A stretch of 13,744 bases of DNA from Methanobacteriota archaeon. Its GTDB lineage: Archaea > Halobacteriota > Bog-38 > Methanoflorentales > Methanoflorentaceae. The translations under genes were made by a program, and so were the position numbers. Below, piece by piece: positions 1 through 6,524 of the stretch (position 1 is its first letter; every line of letters begins with the position of its first letter). The DNA is taken from contig PMYA01000070.1 of NCBI GenBank assembly GCA_003170935.1, forward strand, positions 11,653 to 25,396, in the 5' to 3' direction. The notes below the pieces were generated by a model. The model did not search any database. It was not told the DNA's origin and saw nothing but the letters and a program-made list of their open reading frames with translations.

Positions 1-76
1 GCCAAGCCAGGTCAAAGGCGCTAGGTTGAGGGCCTAGTCTCACAGGAGTTCGTGCGTTCAAATCGCACCCCCCGCA
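1..76 (+). tRNA. tRNA-Leu(GAG), 5' end cut by window edge
   Basis: This is the 3' part of a leucine tRNA. The anticodon stem CTAGG (21-25) pairs with CCTAG (33-37) around the loop TTGAGGG, giving anticodon GAG at 28-30, which reads CUC/CUU leucine codons. A long variable arm lies at about 38-51, as expected of a class II tRNA. The T stem GTGCG (52-56) and CGCAC (64-68) enclose TTCAAAT. The acceptor 3' strand CCCCCGC (69-75) is followed by discriminator A76, and no CCA is encoded. The 5' acceptor strand and the first bases are outside the window. A leucine tRNA just ahead of rpl18e is a common euryarchaeal arrangement, so the two may be co-transcribed. Confidence 0.95.
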
Positions 77-108
77 TTTGTGATCAAAAATGCCAAATAG
101 GAGATAGC

Positions 109-477
109 ATGGCAAAGAAAAAAACAGAGAAGGCCAACCCTCAGTTGAAACCGCTCATAGAGAAGCTGAAAGCGTACGCGAGAGAGCATCAAGCAGATGT
201 TTGGAAGGAGGTGGCCAGAAGGTTGGAAGCGCCTTCTAACAACTATGCTAAGGTAAATTTGAGTCGCCTCAACCGATATACGAATTCAGGCGACGTCGTC
301 ATTATCCCAGGCAAGGTCCTTGGCGCGGGGTCAATAGATCACCCAATATCGGTTAGCGCGCTTAATTTCAGCGCTAACGCGCGACTTAAACTCCTTGCAG
401 CATCGGGAACTGTTATGACGATTGACGAGATCCTCGACAGATCTCCAAAAGGCAGCAATGTAAAGATCATACGATGA
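109..477 (+). CDS. rpl18e: Large ribosomal subunit protein eL18 (L18e)
   Basis: A 122-residue protein of the eL18 family, a component of the archaeal and eukaryotic large ribosomal subunit with no bacterial equivalent of this type. The basic N terminus (MAKKKTEKANPQL), the segment VNLSRLNRYTNSGDVVIIPG near residues 50-70 and the VLGAGSIDHPI stretch after it are typical. The reading frame stays open upstream into the tRNA-Leu gene. The start at ATG 109 is preferred because AGGAG at 99-103 precedes it by 5 nt and family members begin with this basic tail. It is the first protein gene of the operon running through rpl13, rps9, rpoN and rpoK. Confidence 0.96.
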   Translation: MAKKKTEKANPQLKPLIEKLKAYAREHQADVWKEVARRLEAPSNNYAKVNLSRLNRYTNSGDVVIIPGKVLGAGSIDHPISVSALNFSANARLKLLAASGTVMTIDEILDRSPKGSNVKIIR

Positions 478-501
478 TAGGTATGTAGGAATGGTGAATT
501 T

Positions 502-930
502 GTGACGGTAATCGATGCTAACGGTTTAATACTCGGGCGTCTCGCAAGCATAGTAGCTCATAGGTTGTTGTCTGGAGAACAGATCGATATCATTAATGCA
601 GAAAAAGCGCTCGTCTCAGGATCGCCAGAGACAACAGTGTCAAAGTACAAGACAATGCGTAGAAAAGGTTCGAAAGAGAGGGGACCTTATTTCCCCAAAC
701 GTTCAGATATGATTTTGCGGCGAACTATTCGAGGAATGTTACCTTATAAGAAAGCTTTTGGCAAGGCGGCATTTAGTCGACTTCGCGTTTATATGGGTAT
801 CCCAAAAGAGCTAACAGATGTAGAGGTAGAAACGCTCAATAGCGCGCATAAATCGAGGTTAAGCACTATCAAAGTCACTGACTTAGAGAAAGTCTCCCAA
901 CGATTAGGGGCAAAGAATCGGGTGAGATAA
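502..930 (+). CDS. rpl13: Large ribosomal subunit protein uL13
   Basis: A 142-residue uL13 protein of the large ribosomal subunit. Recognisable parts are the opening TVIDANGLILGRLAS, the KYKTMRRKGSKERGPYFPKR stretch near residues 48-67, and RTIRGMLPYKKAFGKAAFSRLRVY (about 74-97), which is the conserved rRNA-binding core. The length is normal for archaeal members. The start is GTG 502, since the nearby ATG 491 is out of frame; GGTGA at 493-497 can act as the ribosome binding site. The stop TAA (928-930) directly abuts the TTG start of rps9, so the two are probably translationally coupled. Confidence 0.96.
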   Translation: MTVIDANGLILGRLASIVAHRLLSGEQIDIINAEKALVSGSPETTVSKYKTMRRKGSKERGPYFPKRSDMILRRTIRGMLPYKKAFGKAAFSRLRVYMGIPKELTDVEVETLNSAHKSRLSTIKVTDLEKVSQRLGAKNRVR

Positions 931-1335
931 TTGGCGAAAAAAACTATTAGTTCAAGTGGAAAACGCAAAACCTCAATCGCGCGAGCGTCTTTTAAAGAAG
1001 GACCAGGCATTGTACGGATCAACAAGAAACTTCTAGACGTCGTGGAGCCAGCACTTGTGCGAGAGAAGATTCAACAACCGCTATATCTCGCCGGTGACCT
1101 CGCAAAACGACTAAATATCTCGGTGACCATTCGTGGTGGCGGAGTGATGGGACAGGCAGATGCAGCACGAACAGCAATCGCACGTGGGTTAATCGACTGG
1201 ACCAATGATCTCAATTTGAAGGATCTTTTCCTCAAACAAGATCGTTCTCTGCTCGTCAACGATTATCGACAAAAAGAACCGAAGAAATTTGGCGGCAAAG
1301 GGGCACGCGCACGGCGACAAAAATCCTATAGGTAA
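931..1335 (+). CDS. rps9: Small ribosomal subunit protein uS9
   Basis: A 134-residue uS9 protein of the small ribosomal subunit. The pattern SSGKRKTSIARA near the N terminus, VTIRGGGVMGQADAARTAIARGL in the middle (about 65-87) and the basic tail ending in ARARRQKSYR are diagnostic. In this family the C-terminal basic tail reaches the decoding region near P-site tRNA. The start is a rare TTG at 931, immediately after the rpl13 stop; GGGTGAG (919-925), inside the end of rpl13, serves as ribosome binding site. No in-frame ATG gives a complete N terminus. Confidence 0.96.
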   Translation: MAKKTISSSGKRKTSIARASFKEGPGIVRINKKLLDVVEPALVREKIQQPLYLAGDLAKRLNISVTIRGGGVMGQADAARTAIARGLIDWTNDLNLKDLFLKQDRSLLVNDYRQKEPKKFGGKGARARRQKSYR

Positions 1336-1346
1336 CAAGGCAAACG

Positions 1347-1535
1347 ATGATACCCATAAGATGTTTCACATGTGGCGCGGTGATCTCCAAACACTGGGAC
1401 GAATATAAAGACAGAATAAGTGCCGGAGAAGACCAAAAGACGGTGCTCGATGATCTGGGCGTAAAGCGATATTGTTGTCGCAGGATGCTCCTAACACACA
1501 AGGAGCTTGTTGATATTTTTGCTCCATATCAATGA
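1347..1535 (+). CDS. rpoN: DNA-directed RNA polymerase subunit N (Rpb10 homologue)
   Basis: A 62-residue RpoN, the archaeal equivalent of eukaryotic Rpb10, a zinc-binding assembly subunit of RNA polymerase. It starts MIPIRCFTCG and has the matching pair of cysteines in YCCRRMLLTH (residues 43-52); together C6, C9, C44 and C45 form the atypical zinc site of the family. The length is typical. It lies 11 nt after rps9. It is the archaeal polymerase subunit and is unrelated to bacterial sigma-54, which shares the symbol rpoN. Confidence 0.96.
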   Translation: MIPIRCFTCGAVISKHWDEYKDRISAGEDQKTVLDDLGVKRYCCRRMLLTHKELVDIFAPYQ

Positions 1536-1538
1536 TAA

Positions 1539-1612
1539 GGGGTTGTGGGGTAGCCTGGATATCCTACGGCGTTCGGGACGCCGTAACCTGAGTTCGAATC
1601 TCAGCAACCCCA
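1539..1612 (+). tRNA. tRNA-Pro(CGG)
   Basis: A complete 74-nt cloverleaf. Acceptor GGGGTTG (1539-1545) pairs with CAACCCC (1605-1611), discriminator A1612, no encoded CCA. The D stem is 1548-1551 with 1561-1564. The anticodon stem CGGCG (1567-1571) and CGCCG (1579-1583) hold loop TTCGGGA, giving anticodon CGG at 1574-1576, which reads CCG proline codons. The T stem is CTGAG/CTCAG around TTCGAAT. No intron is present. It begins 3 nt after the rpoN stop and ends 29 nt before rpoK, so it must be processed out of a transcript shared with the two polymerase genes or be transcribed from within them. Confidence 0.96.
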
Positions 1613-1641
1613 TGCAGAGGCCCTAGAAAGGAGGAGAGTCG

Positions 1642-1833
1642 TTGAAAGAAGTTGTTGAAGAACTTACTCGTTATGAAAGGGCCAGAATCGTCGGGGCGCG
1701 CGCTTTACAGCTTTCCATGGGCGCTCCAACGTTGATTGAATCTAACACAACAGATCCAATCGACATGGCGCTTGATGAGCTCAAGAAAGGGGTTATCCCA
1801 ATAACAATTAAGCGCCGCGGGACCCCGAGATGA
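1642..1833 (+). CDS. rpoK: DNA-directed RNA polymerase subunit K (Rpb6/omega homologue)
   Basis: A 63-residue RpoK, the archaeal counterpart of eukaryotic Rpb6 and bacterial omega, which helps assemble and stabilise the largest polymerase subunit. The block [20 protein letters not shown] (residues 8-27) is the conserved Rpb6/omega signature, and the end (IPITIKRRG) is typical of archaeal members. The start is TTG 1642, preceded by a strong AAAGGAGG Shine-Dalgarno at about 1627-1634. Its stop TGA (1831-1833) overlaps the ATG (1830) of the decayed enolase frame, preserving the ancestral rpoK-eno translational coupling. Confidence 0.96.
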   Translation: MKEVVEELTRYERARIVGARALQLSMGAPTLIESNTTDPIDMALDELKKGVIPITIKRRGTPR

Positions 1834-2341
1834 ACTCGATTGAAGCAATATCAGTCGGCAAGATATTTGATGAAAACCCGATAGCCGTAACAGAAGTGGA
1901 GATAGTAACGACCCGCGGCTGATGTCTATGTTCTTATCCGGTCCGACGCGACACAGTCAAAAAAGCACGAGAACAAGTTATAGCGCTTATTGGCTCAGAA
2001 TTGAATCAGCAGGCAGAAATCGACGAGTTGCGCAAGCGATCTTTTCATTGCATAATATAAGGCGAGGGGACTACTCTGGCACTGATAGCACTAAAAACGG
2101 TTTCGAGCGTTTTTGAGGATTATGCCAGTGAGAAGGCTAAAGGACACTGCTATGAGTGCACACAGACAAATCGACGACCTGCGAAACAGAAACTTTACGT
2201 GTCGCAGTTGCATTGCCCGCCCCCATTCATTAAGCTGAACGTTAAGGGCGGTTAAAGTACAGCAAAACGATTGAACTAATACGCATAGAACAAGAACTAT
2301 TTGACGGAAAAAACTATAGGATAACAAATAAACCGAACTAA
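1830..2341 (+). pseudogene. eno: Enolase pseudogene (decayed, large internal deletion)
   Basis: Remnant of enolase (2-phosphoglycerate to phosphoenolpyruvate), which in many euryarchaea lies between rpoK and rps2. ATG 1830 overlaps the rpoK stop and opens an enolase-like start (SIEAISVGKIFDENP, then TEVEIVTT) that stops at TGA 1920-1922. A shifted frame just after reads MFLSGPTRH, resembling the VPSGASTG loop. The first frame resumes at 1953-2042 with TVKKAREQVIALIG and QQAEIDEL, like the enolase helix ending in QxEID. Bases 2190-2255 read KLYVSQLHCPPPF then NVKGG, like the LPVPMMNVINGG region. Bases 2267-2341, in another frame, give ELIRIEQELFDGKNY and a stop TAA, matching the enolase C terminus (QLIRIEQEL). 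About 240 codons of the barrel, with the metal-binding acidic residues and catalytic lysines, are missing. With several stops, frame changes and the deletion, one sequencing error cannot explain it. The alignment is from memory of the family, not computed. Confidence 0.85.
2311..2318 (+). promoter_or_regulatory. Possible TATA-like element ahead of rps2
   Basis: AAACTATA preceded by a purine-rich GGAAAA sits in the last part of the enolase remnant, about 25 bp before position 2342 and 38 bp before the rps2 start. That spacing would fit an archaeal TATA/BRE pair giving a short leader. The match to the archaeal TATA consensus is poor and the region is AT-rich anyway, so this is only a candidate. 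Confidence 0.18.
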
Positions 2342-2355
2342 CGAGAGGTGGAGCG

Positions 2356-2952
2356 ATGGAAGAAGTCACAGAATACGAATCAATCATACCGGTGGACGAG
2401 TACCTAGCTGCTGGGGTCCATATTGGCACTCAGCAAAAAACAGAAGATATGAAGCGTTTTGTTTACCGCGTCCGAGCAGATGGACTTTACGTGCTGGACG
2501 TCAAGGCCACAGATGACCGTATAAAAACTGCTGCTAAGTTTCTAAGCAAATTCGACCCAGCACGTATACTAGTGGTTTCGGCACGACAATACGGCCAATT
2601 CCCGGCTACGATGTTTGCCAAAGTGATAGGGGCAAAATCAATGGTAGGACGCTTTATACCGGGCACGCTTACAAATCCTGAATATAGAGACTTTGTAGAG
2701 CCAGATGTAGTGGTTGTTACAGACCCTATAGGAGATTTACAGGCAGTCAAGGAGGCCGTCGATATTGGAGTTCCGGTAGTCGCAATGTGCGACACGAATA
2801 ACATGACGATGCATATTGACGTAGTTATTCCGACCAACAACAAAGGGCGGAAAGCTTTAGCGCTTATCTATTGGCTGCTGGCGCAGGAGATTGCTAAGCT
2901 TCGCGGCCAACAAATGGACTACGCCTTAAACGATTTCGAAATCGAGATCTAA
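2356..2952 (+). CDS. rps2: Small ribosomal subunit protein uS2
   Basis: A 198-residue archaeal uS2 of the small ribosomal subunit. Diagnostic segments are [20 protein letters not shown] near the N terminus (residues 13-32), then [20 protein letters not shown] (about 98-117), [20 protein letters not shown] (about 145-164) and [13 protein letters not shown]. The ATG at 2356 is preceded by GAGGTGG at about 2345-2350, a good ribosome binding site. With enolase decayed, more than 500 bp without an intact gene separate it from rpoK. Either the operon transcript reads through the remnant or rps2 has its own promoter. Confidence 0.97.
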   Translation: MEEVTEYESIIPVDEYLAAGVHIGTQQKTEDMKRFVYRVRADGLYVLDVKATDDRIKTAAKFLSKFDPARILVVSARQYGQFPATMFAKVIGAKSMVGRFIPGTLTNPEYRDFVEPDVVVVTDPIGDLQAVKEAVDIGVPVVAMCDTNNMTMHIDVVIPTNNKGRKALALIYWLLAQEIAKLRGQQMDYALNDFEIEI

Positions 2953-2961
2953 AGAGTACTA

Positions 2962-3720
2962 ATGAGGAAGCCTGCAAAAGCAGGATCGTGGTATCCCGGT
3001 GACCCTCGAGCACTGGAAGAACTCCTGCATAGTTTCATTCAAAAGCGAGAACCGCGTAAAATCAACAGCGTAGTAGTTCCTCACGCTGGCTATGCTTGTT
3101 CTGGGGCAACCGCGGGAAAAGTTTTCTCCGTTCTTCCTCATGCAGATACTTACATTATCATAGGGCCCAACCACCAATACCCTATTGTCTCAGTTTCGAA
3201 CGAACCTTGGCTTACGCCTTTCGGCAAAGTACGCGTTAATACACAGATCATCGAAGAGCTCGATATCGAAATAGCAAATGAGGCAAACAAAGAGGATAAT
3301 TCTATAGAACTTCAGCTACCGTTTCTTCAGTTTCTTTTCGAAGACTTTCAGATAGTCCCAATTACTATGGGGGTTCAAGGGCCTGAAAGCATAAAACAGG
3401 TTGTAGACGCTGTTCGACGGGTTGCAGACGAAAACACTGTGGTTATTGCCTCTAGCGATTTTACGCATTACGAGCCGGAGTTTACTGCCAAGAAAGTTGA
3501 CAAATGGGTTATAGAACCAATTTTAGAGCTGAACTCGCAAGAATTTCTCGCACGGTCTCGCTCAACTTCTCTTTGCGGCTATGGACCTATAGCAGTCGCA
3601 ATAGAGTTCGCTAAACATAAAGGCAGCGAGCTGGGGGAACTTGTCGATTATTCAACTAGTGCAGACACGTGCGGTGACTCGGCAGCAGTAGTTGGATATG
3701 CTGGAATAGTTATAGCGTGA
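2962..3720 (+). CDS. MEMO1 family protein
   Basis: A 252-residue protein of the MEMO family, related in fold to class III extradiol dioxygenases. Family marks are AGSWYPGDP (7-15), VVVPHAGYACSGATAGKV (37-54), IIGPNH (66-71), NSIELQLPFLQF (113-124) and ASSDFTHYEPE (163-173). By comparison with human MEMO1, which binds iron or copper through two histidines and a cysteine, H41, H71 and C205 (LCGYGPIAVAIE) should form the metal site; this assignment is inferred. A second CG motif (DTCGDS, 236-240) follows. The archaeal role is not established. It starts at ATG 2962, 9 nt after rps2, with only a weak ribosome binding site. It sits ahead of the mevalonate genes, as is common in euryarchaea, suggesting a link to translation or isoprenoid metabolism. 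Confidence 0.92.
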   Translation: MRKPAKAGSWYPGDPRALEELLHSFIQKREPRKINSVVVPHAGYACSGATAGKVFSVLPHADTYIIIGPNHQYPIVSVSNEPWLTPFGKVRVNTQIIEELDIEIANEANKEDNSIELQLPFLQFLFEDFQIVPITMGVQGPESIKQVVDAVRRVADENTVVIASSDFTHYEPEFTAKKVDKWVIEPILELNSQEFLARSRSTSLCGYGPIAVAIEFAKHKGSELGELVDYSTSADTCGDSAAVVGYAGIVIA

Positions 3721-3765
3721 CGCTCGAGAGCGCTTTGAAGGGGAAGTTTACACATAAATCTATAG

Positions 3766-4686
3766 ATGGTAACGTGTTCGGCGCCTGGTAAAGTCTATCT
3801 GTTTGGTGAGCACGCTGTTGTCTACGGAGAGCCAGCGATAGCTTGCGCGATAAACCTGCGAATAAGCACATCAGCAAAGCTCGTGTCATCAGGAAAAATT
3901 AAGATAGATGCGATGGGCAAGCGCCTAAACTGTATGAGTGAAGAATTTAAGTACGTCTGTTGTGCTGCGCAAACCATAAAACGTCTATTTAATACAGACT
4001 TTGGCGCAGAAATCTCGATAAAATCACAACTTCCCCCTCGTCAAGGGTTAGGCTCCTCAGCGGCCGTGACTGTCTCGACGATAAAAGCTCTTGCTGAATG
4101 TCTAGGTATAGACCTGAAAAATGAAGCAGTAGCAAAAATAGGACATCAAGTAGAAACCGCTGTTCAGGGAATAGCCAGTCCTGCAGACACCTTTGTCTCT
4201 TCAACGGGAGGCGTTGTGTTAATAGAGCAGACTAAAACTCGCCATCTTTCATCGCTCAATATACCGATCTTAATCGGCGCAACAGGTATTGAAAGGTCAA
4301 CCAGTGATGTCATTGCCTCAGTAACAAGATTAAAACAGACGTATCCTACTTTAATCACAAACGTCTTGTCTTCAATAGGGGACATAACACGTTTAGGAAC
4401 ACAGAAGCTTGCTAACGAAGACTTTGTCGGCTTAGGCGAACTTATGAATATCAATCAAGGATTACTCGAGTCAATCGGAGTGAGTGACGAAGCGCTGAGC
4501 AGACTTGTTTACGCGTCGAGAACTGCAGGAGCATTCGGGGCCAAAATTACAGGCGCCGGACGAGGAGGCTGTATGCTGGCAATTACGCCAGATGAAAACG
4601 TCAAGAAGGTCTCGCAAGCCATCGCAAAGCACGATGCCAAGGTGCTAAACACAGCGTTCTCTGATTCAGGTCTTCAGACAGAGTGA
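3766..4686 (+). CDS. mvk: Mevalonate kinase
   Basis: A 306-residue GHMP-family kinase that phosphorylates mevalonate to mevalonate 5-phosphate, the first committed kinase step toward archaeal isoprenoid lipids. Motif 1 is CSAPGKVYLFGEHAVVYGEP (residues 4-23), motif 2, the ATP loop, is PPRQGLGSSAAVTVS (90-104), and motif 3 is AKITGAGRGGCMLAI (259-273). SPADTF (138-143) carries the aspartate (D141) expected to act as catalytic base. Length and motifs fit an archaeal mevalonate kinase better than phosphomevalonate kinase. The ATG at 3766 directly precedes motif 1; a GA-rich stretch at about 3737-3746 is further upstream than a usual ribosome binding site. The gene is followed by ipk and idi-2. 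Confidence 0.95.
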   Translation: MVTCSAPGKVYLFGEHAVVYGEPAIACAINLRISTSAKLVSSGKIKIDAMGKRLNCMSEEFKYVCCAAQTIKRLFNTDFGAEISIKSQLPPRQGLGSSAAVTVSTIKALAECLGIDLKNEAVAKIGHQVETAVQGIASPADTFVSSTGGVVLIEQTKTRHLSSLNIPILIGATGIERSTSDVIASVTRLKQTYPTLITNVLSSIGDITRLGTQKLANEDFVGLGELMNINQGLLESIGVSDEALSRLVYASRTAGAFGAKITGAGRGGCMLAITPDENVKKVSQAIAKHDAKVLNTAFSDSGLQTE

Positions 4687-4703
4687 AAAAAGTGTGATTC
4701 AAT

Positions 4704-5459
4704 GTGATTCTGCTTAAAATCGGTGGCTCTGTCTTGACGGACAAAGCGCGAGCGAGCACTGTGCGAAAAGACTTTTTGCGCATGGTGGCTCAACAGATAG
4801 CCAACGCGAAGAGAGATGATCTCGTGCTTGTCCACGGCGCTGGCTCATTCGGACACCCGCAAGCAGCGGCTTACTTGTCTAAAGGCCGAAGCATTAGTGA
4901 TGCGTGGAAGACCCATCGAGCGGTATCCTCATTGAACACTTTGTTCATAAACGAGTTACATTCCCAACGCGTGCCTGCACTGCCTATTCACCCGCTAGAC
5001 AGCATCACACTAGATGGTGGCAGAATCGCGCGTTTTGACATGGCTGTGTTAGGCCTCATGCTCGAAAACGACATCATTCCGGTTCTTCATGGCGACATCG
5101 TTTTGGATAGCGCTGACGGTTTCAATATATTATCTGGTGATCAAATAGTTGCATTTCTAGCACAAAGGATGCAACCTGAAAAAATAGGTATCGGGACGGA
5201 CGTTGACGGGATTATTTACAAAGGAGAAAAAATATCCCACCTCAACGCTAACGAGTTTGAAAATTATCGCAAAGAGATCGTCGGTTCAAGCGTCGTAGAC
5301 GTCACAGGAGGTATGCTCCGTAAAGTCTCAGAACTTGTGGAAATCGCAAAAGCCGGCATTCAATCTGAAATATTCAACGCTACGCGTGGCGGCAACATAG
5401 CTAAGTTCTTGATATCAAACCAACAGGTAGGGACGATTATATCCATAGGTACAAAATGA
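4704..5459 (+). CDS. ipk: Isopentenyl phosphate kinase
   Basis: A 251-residue amino acid kinase family protein that converts isopentenyl phosphate to isopentenyl diphosphate, the hallmark step of the archaeal mevalonate pathway variants. LLKIGGSVLTDK (3-14) is the phosphate-binding start. VLVHGAGSFGHPQA (41-54) carries the histidine, H51, equivalent to the catalytic histidine known in archaeal IPKs. Later blocks are VLHGDIVLD, ILSGDQIVAFLA and IGIGTDVDGI, then DVTGGMLRKV. The start is GTG 4704; the overlapping ATG at 4702 is out of frame and an upstream GTG meets a stop at once. The end overlaps the start of the isomerase gene by ATGA, so the two are very likely translated together. Confidence 0.95.
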   Translation: MILLKIGGSVLTDKARASTVRKDFLRMVAQQIANAKRDDLVLVHGAGSFGHPQAAAYLSKGRSISDAWKTHRAVSSLNTLFINELHSQRVPALPIHPLDSITLDGGRIARFDMAVLGLMLENDIIPVLHGDIVLDSADGFNILSGDQIVAFLAQRMQPEKIGIGTDVDGIIYKGEKISHLNANEFENYRKEIVGSSVVDVTGGMLRKVSELVEIAKAGIQSEIFNATRGGNIAKFLISNQQVGTIISIGTK

Positions 5460-6520
5460 TAACGAACAGAAAAATCGAGCACTTAATGGTTTGCGCTGCT
5501 GAAGACGTGGAATCAGGAAAAACCGGCCTCGAAGATGTTAGATTCATTCACAATGCAGTTCCGGAAATTGCGAAGTCAAAAATTGATGTGACTGCTGAAT
5601 TCTTAGGAAGACGTTTCACAGCTCCTATCTTTATTGCTGGAATGACAGGTGGGCACAGGGAGGCTACCGCTGTGAATGCTGCACTTTCAGAGGCAGCAGA
5701 GCAACTCGGAATCGGCATTGGGGTCGGGAGCCAACGCGCAGCGATTGAACGTCCTGAACAAATCGAGTCATTTAGCATAGTCAGGGAGCGAGCGCCTACT
5801 GCCTTTGTGGTAGCCAACATCGGTGCTACACAAATCAAGGAATATGACCTAGATATTATCGAACGCATAATCGAGATGGTAGACGCAGACGCACTGGCAA
5901 TCCACTTAAATTTCCTGCAGGAGGCTGTACAACCAGAAGGTAATACCAATGCAGAAGGCTGCCTCGACGCCATAAAATCGCTTAGTGAGTCTCTGCGGGT
6001 GCCGATTATCGCCAAGGAGACGGGGGCCGGTATTTCCAGAGAGGCGGCAACTCTACTAAAAGAGGCAGGAGCGTCTGCGATCGACGTGGGCGGTGCTGGA
6101 GGTACAAGCTGGGCTAAAGTTGAGACTTACCGAGCACAGAAAGACCCTCTACTTGAGAGACTAGGAGAATTATACAGCAACTGGGGTATACCTACTGCGA
6201 TATCCATTTTAGAGTCTTTGACCCTCCCCGTTATCGGAACCGGAGGAATTCGGCATGGCCTTCATGTGGCCAAAGCAATTGCTCTTGGAGCGTCGTTATG
6301 CGGTATAGGCTTGCCTTTGTTAAAACTCGCTATAAAAGGTCCAGAAGATGTAATAAGCGAGATTACAGCAATAACTGAAGAATTGAAAGTTGCTATGTTA
6401 CTCACGGGATGTAGGACACTTGCTGATCTTAAAAGATGCCCACTTATAATCACTGGTGAAACTAAAGAAATCTTGCAGCAACGTGGATTTGACCTAACGG
6501 AGCTTCAGACAAGGAGATAA
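5456..6520 (+). CDS. fni: Isopentenyl-diphosphate isomerase, type 2 (FMN-dependent)
   Basis: A 354-residue type 2 isomerase that interconverts IPP and DMAPP using reduced FMN and a divalent metal, supplying the starter unit for prenyl chain growth. Conserved parts are RKIEHLMVC (5-13), GLEDVRFIHNAVPE (24-37), the flavin-binding APIFIAGMTGGH (56-67), GVGSQRAAIE (89-98), HLNFLQEAVQPEGN (150-163), which contains the active-site glutamine and metal-binding glutamate region, VPIIAKETGAG (182-192), DVGGAGGTSW (210-219) and the phosphate-binding GTGGIRHG (261-268). The length is normal. It starts at ATG 5456, overlapping the ipk stop, and ends 4 nt before RNase J. Confidence 0.96.
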   Translation: MITNRKIEHLMVCAAEDVESGKTGLEDVRFIHNAVPEIAKSKIDVTAEFLGRRFTAPIFIAGMTGGHREATAVNAALSEAAEQLGIGIGVGSQRAAIERPEQIESFSIVRERAPTAFVVANIGATQIKEYDLDIIERIIEMVDADALAIHLNFLQEAVQPEGNTNAEGCLDAIKSLSESLRVPIIAKETGAGISREAATLLKEAGASAIDVGGAGGTSWAKVETYRAQKDPLLERLGELYSNWGIPTAISILESLTLPVIGTGGIRHGLHVAKAIALGASLCGIGLPLLKLAIKGPEDVISEITAITEELKVAMLLTGCRTLADLKRCPLIITGETKEILQQRGFDLTELQTRR

Positions 6521-6524
6521 TCTA

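Noticed and set aside
52..108. Longer N terminus for eL18 starting inside tRNA-Leu
   Set aside because: The extension would be translated from the T arm of the tRNA, and ATG 109 has a well-placed AGGAG and the family-typical basic start.
1922..2116. Open frame of 64 codons within the rpoK-rps2 interval
   Set aside because: It lacks a ribosome binding site and its residues are low in recognisable pattern apart from the short enolase-like MFLSGPTRH. It is best explained as one shifted frame of the enolase remnant.
3721..3732. CGCTCGAGAGCG as a terminator hairpin after the MEMO gene
   Set aside because: The stem is only 4 bp around a CGAG loop and is followed by just three T residues, too weak to call a terminator.
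5548..6015. Minus-strand open frame of 155 codons inside the IPP isomerase gene
   Set aside because: It is a shadow of a well-conserved gene on the other strand, with serine- and alanine-rich low-information sequence.
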